Of a stretch of DNA of 64,000 nt, positions 8,533 through 17,871 are shown one piece after another (position 1 is the stretch's first letter; every line of letters begins with the position of its first letter). The DNA comes from Fontibacterium universale (GTDB lineage: Bacteria; Pseudomonadota; Alphaproteobacteria; Pelagibacterales; Pelagibacteraceae): NCBI GenBank assembly GCA_965236175.1, contig CBDEAT010000001.1, positions 62,001-126,000 of the forward strand, given 5' to 3'. A model generated the notes under the pieces. It was not told the origin of the DNA, did not search any database, and saw nothing but the letters and a program-made list of their open reading frames with translations. Made by a program: the position numbers and the translations under genes.

Positions 8533-10258
8533 AATTAATCAATTAAGAAATATTTTAAATAAACAGAACTGTAATGCTTATTTAATTCCAAAGAATGATG
8601 AATATTTTGGAGAGTACGTACCTAAAAATAAAGATAGATTAAAATTTATATCTGGATTTACTGGCTCAACAGGACTTGCCCTAATTTTAAAAAATAAATC
8701 TTATTTATTTGTTGATGGTCGTTACACACTGCAAGCAAAAAAAGAAATTTATAAAGATTTTAAAATTTGCGAAATTCCAAAAATTAAACCTCATTACATT
8801 CTAAAAAATCTAAATAAAGAAATTACTTTAGGGTTTGATCCAAAACTTTTTACTTCAAATACGTTAAAAAATATTATTTCAAATAGTTTAGTTAAAATAA
8901 AACCTATAAATAATAACTTAATTGATGCAGTTTGGAAAAATAAGACAAAAGTTAACAATAATAAATTTTATATTTTAGAAGAGAAATATCATGGAGAAAA
9001 CTATTTAAATAAAATTAGTAAAGTAAATAAATTTCTTAAGTTAAAAGATATTCATTATTTACTTACAACGGCAGTCGAAAATATTTCATGGTTATTAAAC
9101 ATTAGAGGATCTGATGCATCATCTAGTCCACTTACAAATGGAAAAATTTTATTTAATAAAAATGGTAAAATAATATTTTTTACAAATATTAATAAAATTA
9201 CACCTCAAATTAAAAAATCTTTTGGAAAGAAAGTAATTTTTATTAAAGAAGAATTATTTGTTAACTACTTAAGAAAGATTAAAAATTCAAAAATTTTAAT
9301 AGATAAAAAAACATGTAGTTTTTATTATGAAAAAAATATCCATTTTTCGAACAAACTTATTGATATCGAAGATCCTATATATTTATTAAAAGCTATTAAA
9401 AATAAAACAGAGATCAGTAATACAAAAATTGCTCATTTATTTGATGGAATTGCTTTAACTAAATTTATTTTTTGGCTAAAAAATAATTATAGAAAAACAA
9501 AGATAACAGAAGTATCTGCACAGAATAAATTAGAAAATTATAAAAAACAGAACAAAAATTATTTATATCCAAGTTTTAATACCATTTCAGGATTTGGTGG
9601 AAATGGAGCAATAGTTCATTACAGATCTAATAATAAAACCAATAAAGCAATAAAGGGTAATAATTTATATCTTTTGGATTCTGGTAGTCAGTATTTTTAT
9701 GGGACCACTGACGTGACTCGAACAATAGCTATTGGTAACTTATCGAATTTTCAAAAAAAAATTTATTCAAACGTTCTCAAAGGTCATATTGCAGTTGCCT
9801 CATATAAATTAAAAAAATCAACACTAGGAAAGCATATAGACAAGGTTGCAAGAGTTCCCTTATTAAAACTTGGCTACAACTATTCACATGGGACAGGTCA
9901 TGGAGTTGGTTATTTTTTAAATGTGCATGAAGGGCCACAAGGATTATCCCCTTTTAATAATCATAAAATACTACCAGGAATGATCCTGTCAAATGAACCT
10001 GGATTTTATAAAGAAAATAATTTTGGAATAAGAATTGAAAATTTAATTTATTGTAAAAAAATTAATAATAACCATTCAAAATTTATAAATCTCACAATGG
10101 TTCCAATTGATAAAGATTGTATTAACAATAAGCTTTTTAATAAAAATGAAATAAATTGGATTAATAACTATCATCAAAAAATCTTTTATATTCTAAAACC
10201 TTTTATGAATGATACTGAACTTAAATTACTAACTGAAGCTTGTTCAGCTATTTCTTGA
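8525..10258 (+). CDS. pepP: Xaa-Pro aminopeptidase, M24B family (aminopeptidase P)
   Basis: Dinuclear-metal peptidase that removes an N-terminal residue preceding proline; cytoplasmic, no signal peptide. The five metal ligands are all visible: Asp in LLDSGSQY, Asp in TTDVTRT, His in GTGHGVGYFLNVHEGP, Glu in SNEPGFY and Glu in GIRIENL. Two creatinase N-terminal-like domains precede the catalytic domain, giving 577 aa as in the long alphaproteobacterial and eukaryotic type. Translationally coupled to uvrD (8-base overlap). Its last 15 bases overlap the 3' end of ligA on the other strand. The symbol pepP is by family; the long form may differ in preference from E. coli PepP. Confidence 0.9.
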   Translation: MNKINQLRNILNKQNCNAYLIPKNDEYFGEYVPKNKDRLKFISGFTGSTGLALILKNKSYLFVDGRYTLQAKKEIYKDFKICEIPKIKPHYILKNLNKEITLGFDPKLFTSNTLKNIISNSLVKIKPINNNLIDAVWKNKTKVNNNKFYILEEKYHGENYLNKISKVNKFLKLKDIHYLLTTAVENISWLLNIRGSDASSSPLTNGKILFNKNGKIIFFTNINKITPQIKKSFGKKVIFIKEELFVNYLRKIKNSKILIDKKTCSFYYEKNIHFSNKLIDIEDPIYLLKAIKNKTEISNTKIAHLFDGIALTKFIFWLKNNYRKTKITEVSAQNKLENYKKQNKNYLYPSFNTISGFGGNGAIVHYRSNNKTNKAIKGNNLYLLDSGSQYFYGTTDVTRTIAIGNLSNFQKKIYSNVLKGHIAVASYKLKKSTLGKHIDKVARVPLLKLGYNYSHGTGHGVGYFLNVHEGPQGLSPFNNHKILPGMILSNEPGFYKENNFGIRIENLIYCKKINNNHSKFINLTMVPIDKDCINNKLFNKNEINWINNYHQKIFYILKPFMNDTELKLLTEACSAIS

Positions 10259-12280
10259 TAACTTTAACCACTCTTTTTCTTCTATAATTTTAATGCCTAA
10301 TTCTTTAGCTTTATCTACTTTATTCTTTGTTGGTTTGGACAAACCAATAACTAAATAATCTAATTTTTTATTAACAGAACTTAATATTTTAGCTCCTAAA
10401 GTTTCTGCTAAAGACTTAGCTTCAGATCTGCTCATAGTAGAAAATCCTCCTGTAAACATAATATTCTTTCCTGAAAAAAAACTATCAATTTTCTTTTCTA
10501 CAAAGTCTTGGATATTTAAAATTTTACTTAATTCATGAACAACTTTATTATTTTTTTTATCTTTAAAAAAATGTATGAGCGATTCAACTTGAGTTTCACC
10601 AATTCCATCGATTTCATCTAAACTATTAATTTCATTCATTAAAAGATCTGGATTACAAAGTTTTAAAAAGTTTTTTATTGAAACAAAGTAACGTGACAAA
10701 TTTTTAGCATTTTCTTGACCGATGTGACGTATGCCAAGGCTGTATATAAATTTTGCAAGACTAATATCTTTGCTCTTCTCAATTGCTGTCTTTAAATTAT
10801 TAACTGACAATTCTCCCCAGCCTTCTAATTTTTCTATTTTTTTATAATCAAGAGTAAAAATATCTTGGGGTAAACGAATAAAATTTAAAGACCAAAAATC
10901 TTCTACAATTTTTTTTCCAAAACCTTCAATATCAAGAGCTTCTTTTGAAACAAAATGTTTAATTTTTTCTCTTGCCATAAATTCACAATTAAATCCTGTG
11001 TCTGTGCATCTTTTGACTACGTCTAATTTTTTGGAAGTTTCATTGTAATCTTTAACTGCAGCTCGCCCGCATAGACATTTGTCTGGAAAAACAAATTTTT
11101 TACTATTTTTATCTCTTTTAGATTTAATAACTTCAACTACCTGAGGAATAACATCGCCTGCCCTTTGAATAATAACCGTGTCGTTTAACCTGATATCTTT
11201 TCTAATAATTTCATCTTCATTATGTAACGTTGCATTGGATACTAGAACGCCACCCACATTCACTGGGTCTAATTTTGCAACTGGAGTTAGTGCTCCTGTT
11301 CTTCCAACCTGTATTTCAATTTTACGAATAACTGTTGTCGCTTTTTCTGATGAAAATTTATGAGCAATAGCCCATCTTGGTGATGATGATAAACTTCCAA
11401 GTCTTTTTTGTAAGGTTAAGTCATTAACTTTATAAACAATACCATCAATATCATAATCTAATGACGATCTTATTTCTTCAACATGAAGATAACCTTTGAT
11501 TAGTTCATCTGCTGAACTGAAAGTTTTTGTAAGTGGATTTATTTTAAAACCAATTTTTTTACAAAAATTTAGAAAATTTATATGTGTTTTAAATTTTTTT
11601 TCATCAATATCACCAATACTATGAGCAAAAAACTTTAATGGCATTAAAGCTGTTTTTTTTGAATCTTTTTGCCTTAATGAGCCTCCTGCCGCATTTCTAG
11701 GATTTGCAAAATCATTTTTAATTTTTTCAAAATCTTTTTTTCCAATATAAACTTCACCTCTAATCTCAAATTCTTCATCTATTTTCTCACCATGAAGAAT
11801 TTGTGGAATATCTTTAATGGTTAATAAATTTTCCGTTATATCTTCTCCATACTCACCATCTCCTCTCGAAAGTCCTCGAATAATCTTATTATTTTTATAA
11901 ATTAAAGACGCGGAAATACCATCAATCTTAGGTTCTGCTGTTAATTCTATAGAAGTATCTTTTTCAAAATTTAGATAGTTTCTAATTTTTTTTAAAAAAT
12001 CTTCTACATCGTCTCTGGTAAAAGCATTATCTAAAGATAACATTGGCACAAGGTGTTTAACTTTAGAAAATTTTTCGGAAGGTGCAAAACCTACTTTTTT
12101 TGTTGGGGAATTTTTATCTGCAATGTCAGGATTTTTTTTCTCGAAATCTAAAATATCTTTTTTAATTTTATCGTACTCGGCATCTGAAACTAACGGTTTG
12201 TCGTTATGATAGTAGGCTTTATTTAGTTTTTCAATTAAAGCAATTTTTTCTTTGTACTCTTTTAAAGATAAAGACTTCAT
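10244..12280 (-). CDS. ligA: NAD-dependent DNA ligase
   Basis: Seals nicks in replication and repair using NAD+. The order is the Ia domain, nucleotidyltransferase domain with the adenylated Lys in EPKIDG (about residue 119), OB fold, Zn-finger, helix-hairpin-helix repeats and a C-terminal BRCT domain (about residues 595-678, ending GLSKPTKNKVDKAKELG). 678 aa is normal. The Zn-finger is unusual: the first Cys pair is C-x-C (CLCG) rather than C-x2-C and the second is C-x6-C rather than C-x5-C. It is the last gene of the wall cluster, 6 bases after bamD, with no recN between them. Confidence 0.96.
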   Translation of the reverse strand: MKSLSLKEYKEKIALIEKLNKAYYHNDKPLVSDAEYDKIKKDILDFEKKNPDIADKNSPTKKVGFAPSEKFSKVKHLVPMLSLDNAFTRDDVEDFLKKIRNYLNFEKDTSIELTAEPKIDGISASLIYKNNKIIRGLSRGDGEYGEDITENLLTIKDIPQILHGEKIDEEFEIRGEVYIGKKDFEKIKNDFANPRNAAGGSLRQKDSKKTALMPLKFFAHSIGDIDEKKFKTHINFLNFCKKIGFKINPLTKTFSSADELIKGYLHVEEIRSSLDYDIDGIVYKVNDLTLQKRLGSLSSSPRWAIAHKFSSEKATTVIRKIEIQVGRTGALTPVAKLDPVNVGGVLVSNATLHNEDEIIRKDIRLNDTVIIQRAGDVIPQVVEVIKSKRDKNSKKFVFPDKCLCGRAAVKDYNETSKKLDVVKRCTDTGFNCEFMAREKIKHFVSKEALDIEGFGKKIVEDFWSLNFIRLPQDIFTLDYKKIEKLEGWGELSVNNLKTAIEKSKDISLAKFIYSLGIRHIGQENAKNLSRYFVSIKNFLKLCNPDLLMNEINSLDEIDGIGETQVESLIHFFKDKKNNKVVHELSKILNIQDFVEKKIDSFFSGKNIMFTGGFSTMSRSEAKSLAETLGAKILSSVNKKLDYLVIGLSKPTKNKVDKAKELGIKIIEEKEWLKLSRNS

Positions 12281-12286
12281 TAAAAG

Positions 12287-13111
12287 TTAATTAAGTATTT
12301 TTTTAAAACCGTCTAAAAGAGATTTATCTTTTTTAGGTAAAGTTGTCTGATTTGTTGAAACTAATAAATAACTTTTTTTATACCAATCGCTAGAGTTAAA
12401 ATTATAACCTAAAATTGCTGCGGCTTTACTAGCGTCTTCTTCCAGTCCTAATTTGTGATAAATCTCAACAAGTCGATATAAAGCTTCTTCGATATAAATT
12501 GTGGTTTGATATTTATCTACAATTGTTTTTAATCTATTGATGGCCGCTGCCCATTTTTGTTTATTCATATAATATCTTGCGACATACATTTCTTTTCCAG
12601 CCATTAAATCGTTCAACAAATCTAATTTATATTTAGCATCGTCTGCATACTCGGTATTTGGATAACTATTTATTAAAGATTTAAATTGATTAATTGCTTT
12701 AACAGTTTTTTCTTGATCTTTGGAAAATTCACTTACTTCTTCAAAATAACAAACACCTTTTAAGTACTCTACATAAACTCTTTCAGGATTATTTGGATAA
12801 AATTTTACATAACGTTCAAGTACAGAAAGTGTATCAACGCAACGATTTGCTTCATAATAAACATATGCCATCATTAACAAAGATTTTGGAGCCCATTCTG
12901 TGTAGGAATAATCTTTTTCTACCATCTTAAACTTTTCAATAGCTCCTTCAGCTTTGCCCTCGTTAAAATCGTCCATGGCATACCCCCATAACTTGGGTAG
13001 ACTAACTTTTTCTTTTGGAGGAGCAACTAAAGGCTTATCGTCCGATGAAGAGCAACTTAAAACGAACAAAAAAATTAATAAAAGATGGAATATTGTTTTT
13101 AGTTTAAACAT
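12287..13111 (-). CDS. bamD: Outer membrane protein assembly factor BamD (lipoprotein)
   Basis: Essential lipoprotein of the BAM complex, inserting beta-barrels into the outer membrane. It has a type II signal peptide with lipobox LFVLSC (Cys about residue 20), then TPR-like repeats (KFYPNNPERVYVEYLKGVCYF, INSYPNTEYADDAKYKL) that define BamD/ComL. 274 aa. Located after lpxC and before ligA, as usual in alphaproteobacteria. Lipidation would need Lgt, encoded at 56380 in this window. Confidence 0.93.
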   Translation of the reverse strand: MFKLKTIFHLLLIFLFVLSCSSSDDKPLVAPPKEKVSLPKLWGYAMDDFNEGKAEGAIEKFKMVEKDYSYTEWAPKSLLMMAYVYYEANRCVDTLSVLERYVKFYPNNPERVYVEYLKGVCYFEEVSEFSKDQEKTVKAINQFKSLINSYPNTEYADDAKYKLDLLNDLMAGKEMYVARYYMNKQKWAAAINRLKTIVDKYQTTIYIEEALYRLVEIYHKLGLEEDASKAAAILGYNFNSSDWYKKSYLLVSTNQTTLPKKDKSLLDGFKKILN

Positions 13112-13161
13112 TAAAATTAAAAGTTTTTATTATTTCTTTTAATTAAGTTTTACCACTAAAA

Positions 13162-14079
13162 TTATAAATTCACTACAAGTTGATTTGGTGAATATGAACT
13201 AACAGAAGAGAAATTTTTTGTTTTTTGTGTTGCTAAATTCCATGCATTTTTATTTTTAATTAACGCTTCTAATAACTTACGCGTCATATCATGACCACCT
13301 TGATAACAATTTACTTTCCCAATAAGTGAGTAACCTGCCAAATATAGATCTCCAATACAGTCTAAAATTTTATGTCTTACAAACTCATCTTTATGTCTTA
13401 AACCATCTTGGTTTAAAACCTTATCTTCAGATACAACAATTGCATTCTCTAAAGAACCTCCTTTTGCAAGTCCCATCTTAAATATATTTTCAAGATCTTT
13501 TTGCAGGCAAAACGTTCTGGAGTCATGAACTTCCATAAATCCATTTTTTTCTAGATCTATTTTTTTACTTTGTTTTTTAATAACACGATCATGAAAATCT
13601 ATTTCATAATCAATTTCTAATTTATTTTTATTTGTTGGTTCAATTGAAATAGATTTATCTTTATCTTTAACAATAATTTTTTTTAATATTTTAATATATT
13701 TTTTTTCAAAACTTTGAACTGTAGTTCCAACGTCTTGTATGGCGATCGCAAACTCTTTTGAACTTCCATCTAATATTGGTAATTCTTGGCTATCAACCTC
13801 TACTATAGCATTATCAATACCCAATCCTGATAAAGCAGACATTAAATGTTCAATAGTTGAAATTGAAACATGTTTATTGGAAATAGTCGTGCACAATTTT
13901 GCTGGCAAGGCGTTACTGATATGCGCTTGAATAATTTTTTCTTTTCCTTTGTAGTCGACTCTAACAAAAGTTATTCCTGAATTAGGAGCCGATGGCTTAA
14001 CTGCAAGATTAGCAACTAATCCACTATGAAGACCCACGCCTTTGAAATTGATTTTTGACTTTAAAGTCTTTTGATACAT
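13162..14079 (-). CDS. lpxC: UDP-3-O-acyl-N-acetylglucosamine deacetylase LpxC
   Basis: Zn-dependent deacetylase, first committed step of lipid A synthesis. Zinc ligands are seen in IEHLMSAL (first His, about residue 78) and VRHKILDCIGD (His and Asp, about residues 235-239). The N-terminal QKTLKSKINFKGVGLHSG is typical. 305 aa. It shows that the organism makes LPS. It follows ftsA after a 65-base gap; in most relatives ftsZ would fill that position. A 50-base gap separates it from bamD. Confidence 0.95.
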   Translation of the reverse strand: MYQKTLKSKINFKGVGLHSGLVANLAVKPSAPNSGITFVRVDYKGKEKIIQAHISNALPAKLCTTISNKHVSISTIEHLMSALSGLGIDNAIVEVDSQELPILDGSSKEFAIAIQDVGTTVQSFEKKYIKILKKIIVKDKDKSISIEPTNKNKLEIDYEIDFHDRVIKKQSKKIDLEKNGFMEVHDSRTFCLQKDLENIFKMGLAKGGSLENAIVVSEDKVLNQDGLRHKDEFVRHKILDCIGDLYLAGYSLIGKVNCYQGGHDMTRKLLEALIKNKNAWNLATQKTKNFSSVSSYSPNQLVVNL

Positions 14080-14144
14080 ATTTTTGATTAAATAGATTTT
14101 TAGTAAAATTCATAACAATAGCTAATCACCTTTTGTTACGATTT

Positions 14145-15377
14145 CTACTTTTGAAAAATAGATAAAAGTCTTGAAAAAAAGCCTGTATTTTTAAATTTAA
14201 TTGGCAAAGCTTCTGAGGGAAATCCGTAAAAATAGTTTTTAACTATTCCATAACAAACTAGAAAATCTTGCGATAAATTATTAACTAAATTTTGATCTTC
14301 ATGTTTTTTATTTAAAACAAGCTCTGTTCTTTGGGAAAAATATCTTTTTATTAAATTTGTTAAACCAACTAAGTTTGATCCTCTTCCAGAAAGATAAATT
14401 TTCTTAGTTTTAATATCTATTAAATTATAAGATTTAATTTTTCTATAAATTAACTGCAAAATTTCTTCAATCCTAGAATTAATAATAGTATTAACCATTG
14501 TCTTAGAAATCTTTCTAAAATCATCATCTGGAAATAAATGAACTGGTAAATATTCAATCTTATCTTTAATGTTTTGATTTAATGTACATTCTCCACTCTC
14601 AACTTTAATTCTTTCTGCAACCTCTATTTTAATATCAAGAACTTTAGCCAAGTCTTTTGAAACCTGATTTGAACCGTAAGGAATAACACCAACATATGAA
14701 AGTGTGCCACTTTCAAATACAGCGAAGCTTGTCTTGTCTTTTCCAAAATCAATACAAATAACTCCCTCGTTTAAATCCTCTTGATTTAAAAAAGATAAAC
14801 CTAAGGCATATGTGCCGAAAATATAATTCTCAACAGACAGTTCGCTGGAATTGATAATATTTTTTAAATTATCAATGGCAGAGTGTTCCGCTAAAACAGC
14901 ATGAATATCGGCTGAAAAAATATTTGCTTTAAAACCAACTGGATTTTCCACATTAATTTTTTTATCAATTTTGTAATTACAAGAAAATATATGTAAAATT
15001 GCTTTATCTTTATTGTTCTTAACAATTTCATCTACAGCAATATGTATCAGACCCTGAATATCTTTTTCGTGTTCTATTTGATCACCGTGAACACTTTTAT
15101 ATTCTGTTAACAGGTTACTAGAAATATTTTCAAATTCTGCGCTTACAATAATATTATCTAAAGAAATACCAGCTTGCTTTTCTGCAATTTCCAAACATTC
15201 ACGTACTGCTAAATTTGCTTCATGAAAATTTGTAACAAGACCTTTTGTAATACCTTTTGATGCAACAATAGATTTTCCTAAAATTTCAATTTTATTATTT
15301 TTTAATTTTGCAATCAGGCACTTAATTTTTGAAGAACCAATGTCTATAGATGCGATTAATTCATTTTTTTGAATCAT
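14145..15377 (-). CDS. ftsA: Cell division protein FtsA
   Basis: Actin-like ATPase that tethers FtsZ filaments to the inner membrane. The N-terminal phosphate-1 motif IASIDIGSSKIKCLIA, the phosphate-2 region CIDFGKDKTSFAVF (about residues 205-218) and the adenosine motif LSGRGSNLVG are present. The C-terminal amphipathic membrane-targeting helix (FFSRLLSIFQK) is intact. 410 aa. It starts 3 bases after ftsQ. Unusually, ftsZ does not follow it; the next gene is lpxC. Confidence 0.94.
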   Translation of the reverse strand: MIQKNELIASIDIGSSKIKCLIAKLKNNKIEILGKSIVASKGITKGLVTNFHEANLAVRECLEIAEKQAGISLDNIIVSAEFENISSNLLTEYKSVHGDQIEHEKDIQGLIHIAVDEIVKNNKDKAILHIFSCNYKIDKKINVENPVGFKANIFSADIHAVLAEHSAIDNLKNIINSSELSVENYIFGTYALGLSFLNQEDLNEGVICIDFGKDKTSFAVFESGTLSYVGVIPYGSNQVSKDLAKVLDIKIEVAERIKVESGECTLNQNIKDKIEYLPVHLFPDDDFRKISKTMVNTIINSRIEEILQLIYRKIKSYNLIDIKTKKIYLSGRGSNLVGLTNLIKRYFSQRTELVLNKKHEDQNLVNNLSQDFLVCYGIVKNYFYGFPSEALPIKFKNTGFFSRLLSIFQK

Positions 15378-15380
15378 TCT

Positions 15381-16049
15381 CTATTTTACAAAAATTTTGT
15401 TCTTAAGTCTTAAATCGATATATGTAAATTTTTCATCCTTATACTGAATAAGTAGTTTGTTTAGATTAGTAATTTGCTGATTATAATCATGTCTTCCGAG
15501 CATGATTTTTTTATTACCTTTTAAAAACACATCCCATCTTTCAGAATTTAAAAATTCAAAACTAGTGATATTGGATAGGTCAAAATTATTACTATTTAAT
15601 GCTTTATAAAGTTTTTTTAGATCTTCAATATCAAAATTACCTCTAGCTTGTGTTTGATTAGAAAAATTATTTAAATTAAATTTTTCTATTAATGTAAATT
15701 CTTTGGTAATTATTAAATTATTATTGCCTTTTTTCCAAAACACAAAAGGTTCGTGCTCAACTACTACTACATTAATTGTTGATGGAAATTTTTTATTAAT
15801 ATTTACAAAATGTATCCATTCATTTTGTAAGATTACTTCATTCATTTTTTTATGGTCTACACTTAGAATGCTAGTGTTTACCAAAAAGCTAAATTGTTTT
15901 TTAAGTTTTTCTAAATCAGTATTTTTTGAACCAGAAACATTAACAGTTTTAATAATAAAAAAGCCAAGTTTTAGTAAAGGTAACTCTGGATTAAATGTTG
16001 TAAGAAAAATTAATAAAGCGAGAAAAATATATCTCTTTGTTTTGATCAT
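15381..16049 (-). CDS. ftsQ: Cell division protein FtsQ/DivIB
   Basis: Bitopic membrane protein of the divisome that binds FtsL and FtsB. A hydrophobic N-terminal segment (residues 7-20) is followed by a POTRA-type domain starting at FIIKTVNVSGSKNTDLEKLKK. With 222 aa it is on the short side for FtsQ. Recognition rests mostly on the POTRA start and on its place between ddl and ftsA, with a 4-base overlap with ddl. Confidence 0.85.
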   Translation of the reverse strand: MIKTKRYIFLALLIFLTTFNPELPLLKLGFFIIKTVNVSGSKNTDLEKLKKQFSFLVNTSILSVDHKKMNEVILQNEWIHFVNINKKFPSTINVVVVEHEPFVFWKKGNNNLIITKEFTLIEKFNLNNFSNQTQARGNFDIEDLKKLYKALNSNNFDLSNITSFEFLNSERWDVFLKGNKKIMLGRHDYNQQITNLNKLLIQYKDEKFTYIDLRLKNKIFVK

Positions 16050-16966
16050 CTATTAATAGAGGCATCATTAATTATCCATTTAACTAATTCATTAAAAGAT
16101 ATTCCGTAATAATTAGCAATCTCTGGAACTAAAGATAAACTTGTCATGCCTGGTTGAGTATTTACTTCAAGAATATAAATTTTATTAACTTTATCAGATT
16201 CATTATACCTAAAATCTGATCTCGTTACTCCTCTGCAACCCAAAATATTATGAGCCTGCAAAGCTATATCTAAAATCTTTTTATAATCACCCTCATTTAT
16301 TTTAACGGGAATAATATGTTTCGTCTTAGCATTTACTGAATATTTTGCTTCATAATCATAAAAAGATCTTGTCGGCACAATCTCTATTCCGCCTAAGGCT
16401 TTTGAGCCCATCACCGCTACCTGTATCTCTCTTCCTGGGATATACTTTTCTAGAATTAAAAAATTATATTTTTTTAATAAAGTGACAATTGTGTCTTCAT
16501 CAGATTTCTTCGGTTCATTAAAAACATAAACACCCACACTTGATCCTTCATTATTTGGTTTAACAACGCAAGGATACCCAATTTTTGAACTTTTAAAATC
16601 TTCTAAACTTTTAATAACTTGATACTCAGGCGAACTAATTTTGGCATCCTTAAAGATTCTTTTTGATGTTAATTTATCCATAGCAATTGCTGAAGATAAG
16701 ATTCCAGAATGCGTGTAGGGTATTTTTAAATGCTCTAATAATCCTTGGATAGAACCATCTTCTCCAAATCTTCCGTGCAGAGCGTTAAAAACTTTATCAG
16801 GTTTATTCTTAATTAATTTTTCAATAAAATTATCTTTTGCATCTAAAGTTGTCACATCAAAACCAATTTCAACAAGAGCTTTTGCGCAGGCTTTGCCACT
16901 GTCTAAACTCACGTCTCTTTCAGCTGACATCCCACCCATTAAAACTGTAACTTTTTCTTTTTTCAT
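16046..16966 (-). CDS. ddl: D-alanine--D-alanine ligase
   Basis: ATP-grasp ligase making the D-Ala-D-Ala dipeptide for MurF. The N-terminal KVTVLMGGMSAERDVSLDSG, the ATP-grasp loop NEGSSVGV (about residue 138), and the C-terminal metal site LEVNTQPGMTSLSLVP are all present. 306 aa. It overlaps murB and ftsQ by 4 bases on each side, which points to coupled translation. Confidence 0.95.
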   Translation of the reverse strand: MKKEKVTVLMGGMSAERDVSLDSGKACAKALVEIGFDVTTLDAKDNFIEKLIKNKPDKVFNALHGRFGEDGSIQGLLEHLKIPYTHSGILSSAIAMDKLTSKRIFKDAKISSPEYQVIKSLEDFKSSKIGYPCVVKPNNEGSSVGVYVFNEPKKSDEDTIVTLLKKYNFLILEKYIPGREIQVAVMGSKALGGIEIVPTRSFYDYEAKYSVNAKTKHIIPVKINEGDYKKILDIALQAHNILGCRGVTRSDFRYNESDKVNKIYILEVNTQPGMTSLSLVPEIANYYGISFNELVKWIINDASINR

Positions 16967-17871
16967 TTTGTTCCTACAACTTCTAATTCTAGCTCTAAGT
17001 TTATATTAGTTTTTTTAAAAACTTCTTTTTGTATATTTTCAATTAAATTTTCTGCATCCTCTGAGCTTGCTTTACCTAAATTCTCTAAAAAATTACAATG
17101 TAAATTAGATAGCTTAATTCCGCCGACCTTTAAATCAGCGCAACCCGACTCTTTTATTAATTGCCAAGCTTTTTTATCTGAATTATTTGGATTTTTAAAA
17201 GTGCTACCACCTGTTTTGATCTTTTGCGGTTGCTCAGTATCTTTTTTATTTTTTAAATTTTCCATAATTTCTAATACCTTTTTTTTTTCAAGAACAGATC
17301 CCTTCATCTCAATATTGGTAATAATCTGATTTTTAGTAAGAGAACTATGTCGATAAGAAAAATTAATATCTTTGTTATCAATAATTTTAATTTCTCCATT
17401 CATATCGATTGCTGAGATGCTCAATACTACTTTGGATATATCGCTACCATAACAGCCTGAGTTCATAATAACGCCTCCCGCGACAGTTCCTGGAATGCAA
17501 TATAAAAATTCAAAACCAGTTAAATTATTATTAGCGGCATATTCGGCCAAAAGAGATTTTTGGGTTGCTGGTCCACAATTGATAATGTCATTATTAATTT
17601 TTATATAATCAAAATCTTTTCCAAATTTAATAACCACCCCATCAAACCCCTTGTCTCTAATTAATAAATTTGAACCAGAGCCAATTACAATAATTGGAAG
17701 ATGTTGGTTGTTGTTTCTTAAAAATATCTGCAAATCTTTCAGATCCTTTGGTTTAAAAAAAAATTTCGCTTTTCCGCCAATTCCAAGCCAATTAGATTTG
17801 GATAAATCAAAATTTTCTCTCAACTCTCCTTGAATATTTTTTTTTAGTTGTGAATAAAAATTAATGCTCAT
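16963..17871 (-). CDS. murB: UDP-N-acetylenolpyruvoylglucosamine reductase
   Basis: FAD-dependent reductase forming UDP-MurNAc. FAD-binding motifs IVIGSGSNLLIRDKGFDGV and CIPGTVAGGVIMNSGCYG are present, followed by SYRHSS and the catalytic Ser in TGGSTFKNP (about residue 223). 302 aa corresponds to the type II MurB common in alphaproteobacteria. It overlaps murC by 11 bases and ddl by 4. Confidence 0.95.
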   Translation of the reverse strand: MSINFYSQLKKNIQGELRENFDLSKSNWLGIGGKAKFFFKPKDLKDLQIFLRNNNQHLPIIVIGSGSNLLIRDKGFDGVVIKFGKDFDYIKINNDIINCGPATQKSLLAEYAANNNLTGFEFLYCIPGTVAGGVIMNSGCYGSDISKVVLSISAIDMNGEIKIIDNKDINFSYRHSSLTKNQIITNIEMKGSVLEKKKVLEIMENLKNKKDTEQPQKIKTGGSTFKNPNNSDKKAWQLIKESGCADLKVGGIKLSNLHCNFLENLGKASSEDAENLIENIQKEVFKKTNINLELELEVVGTK

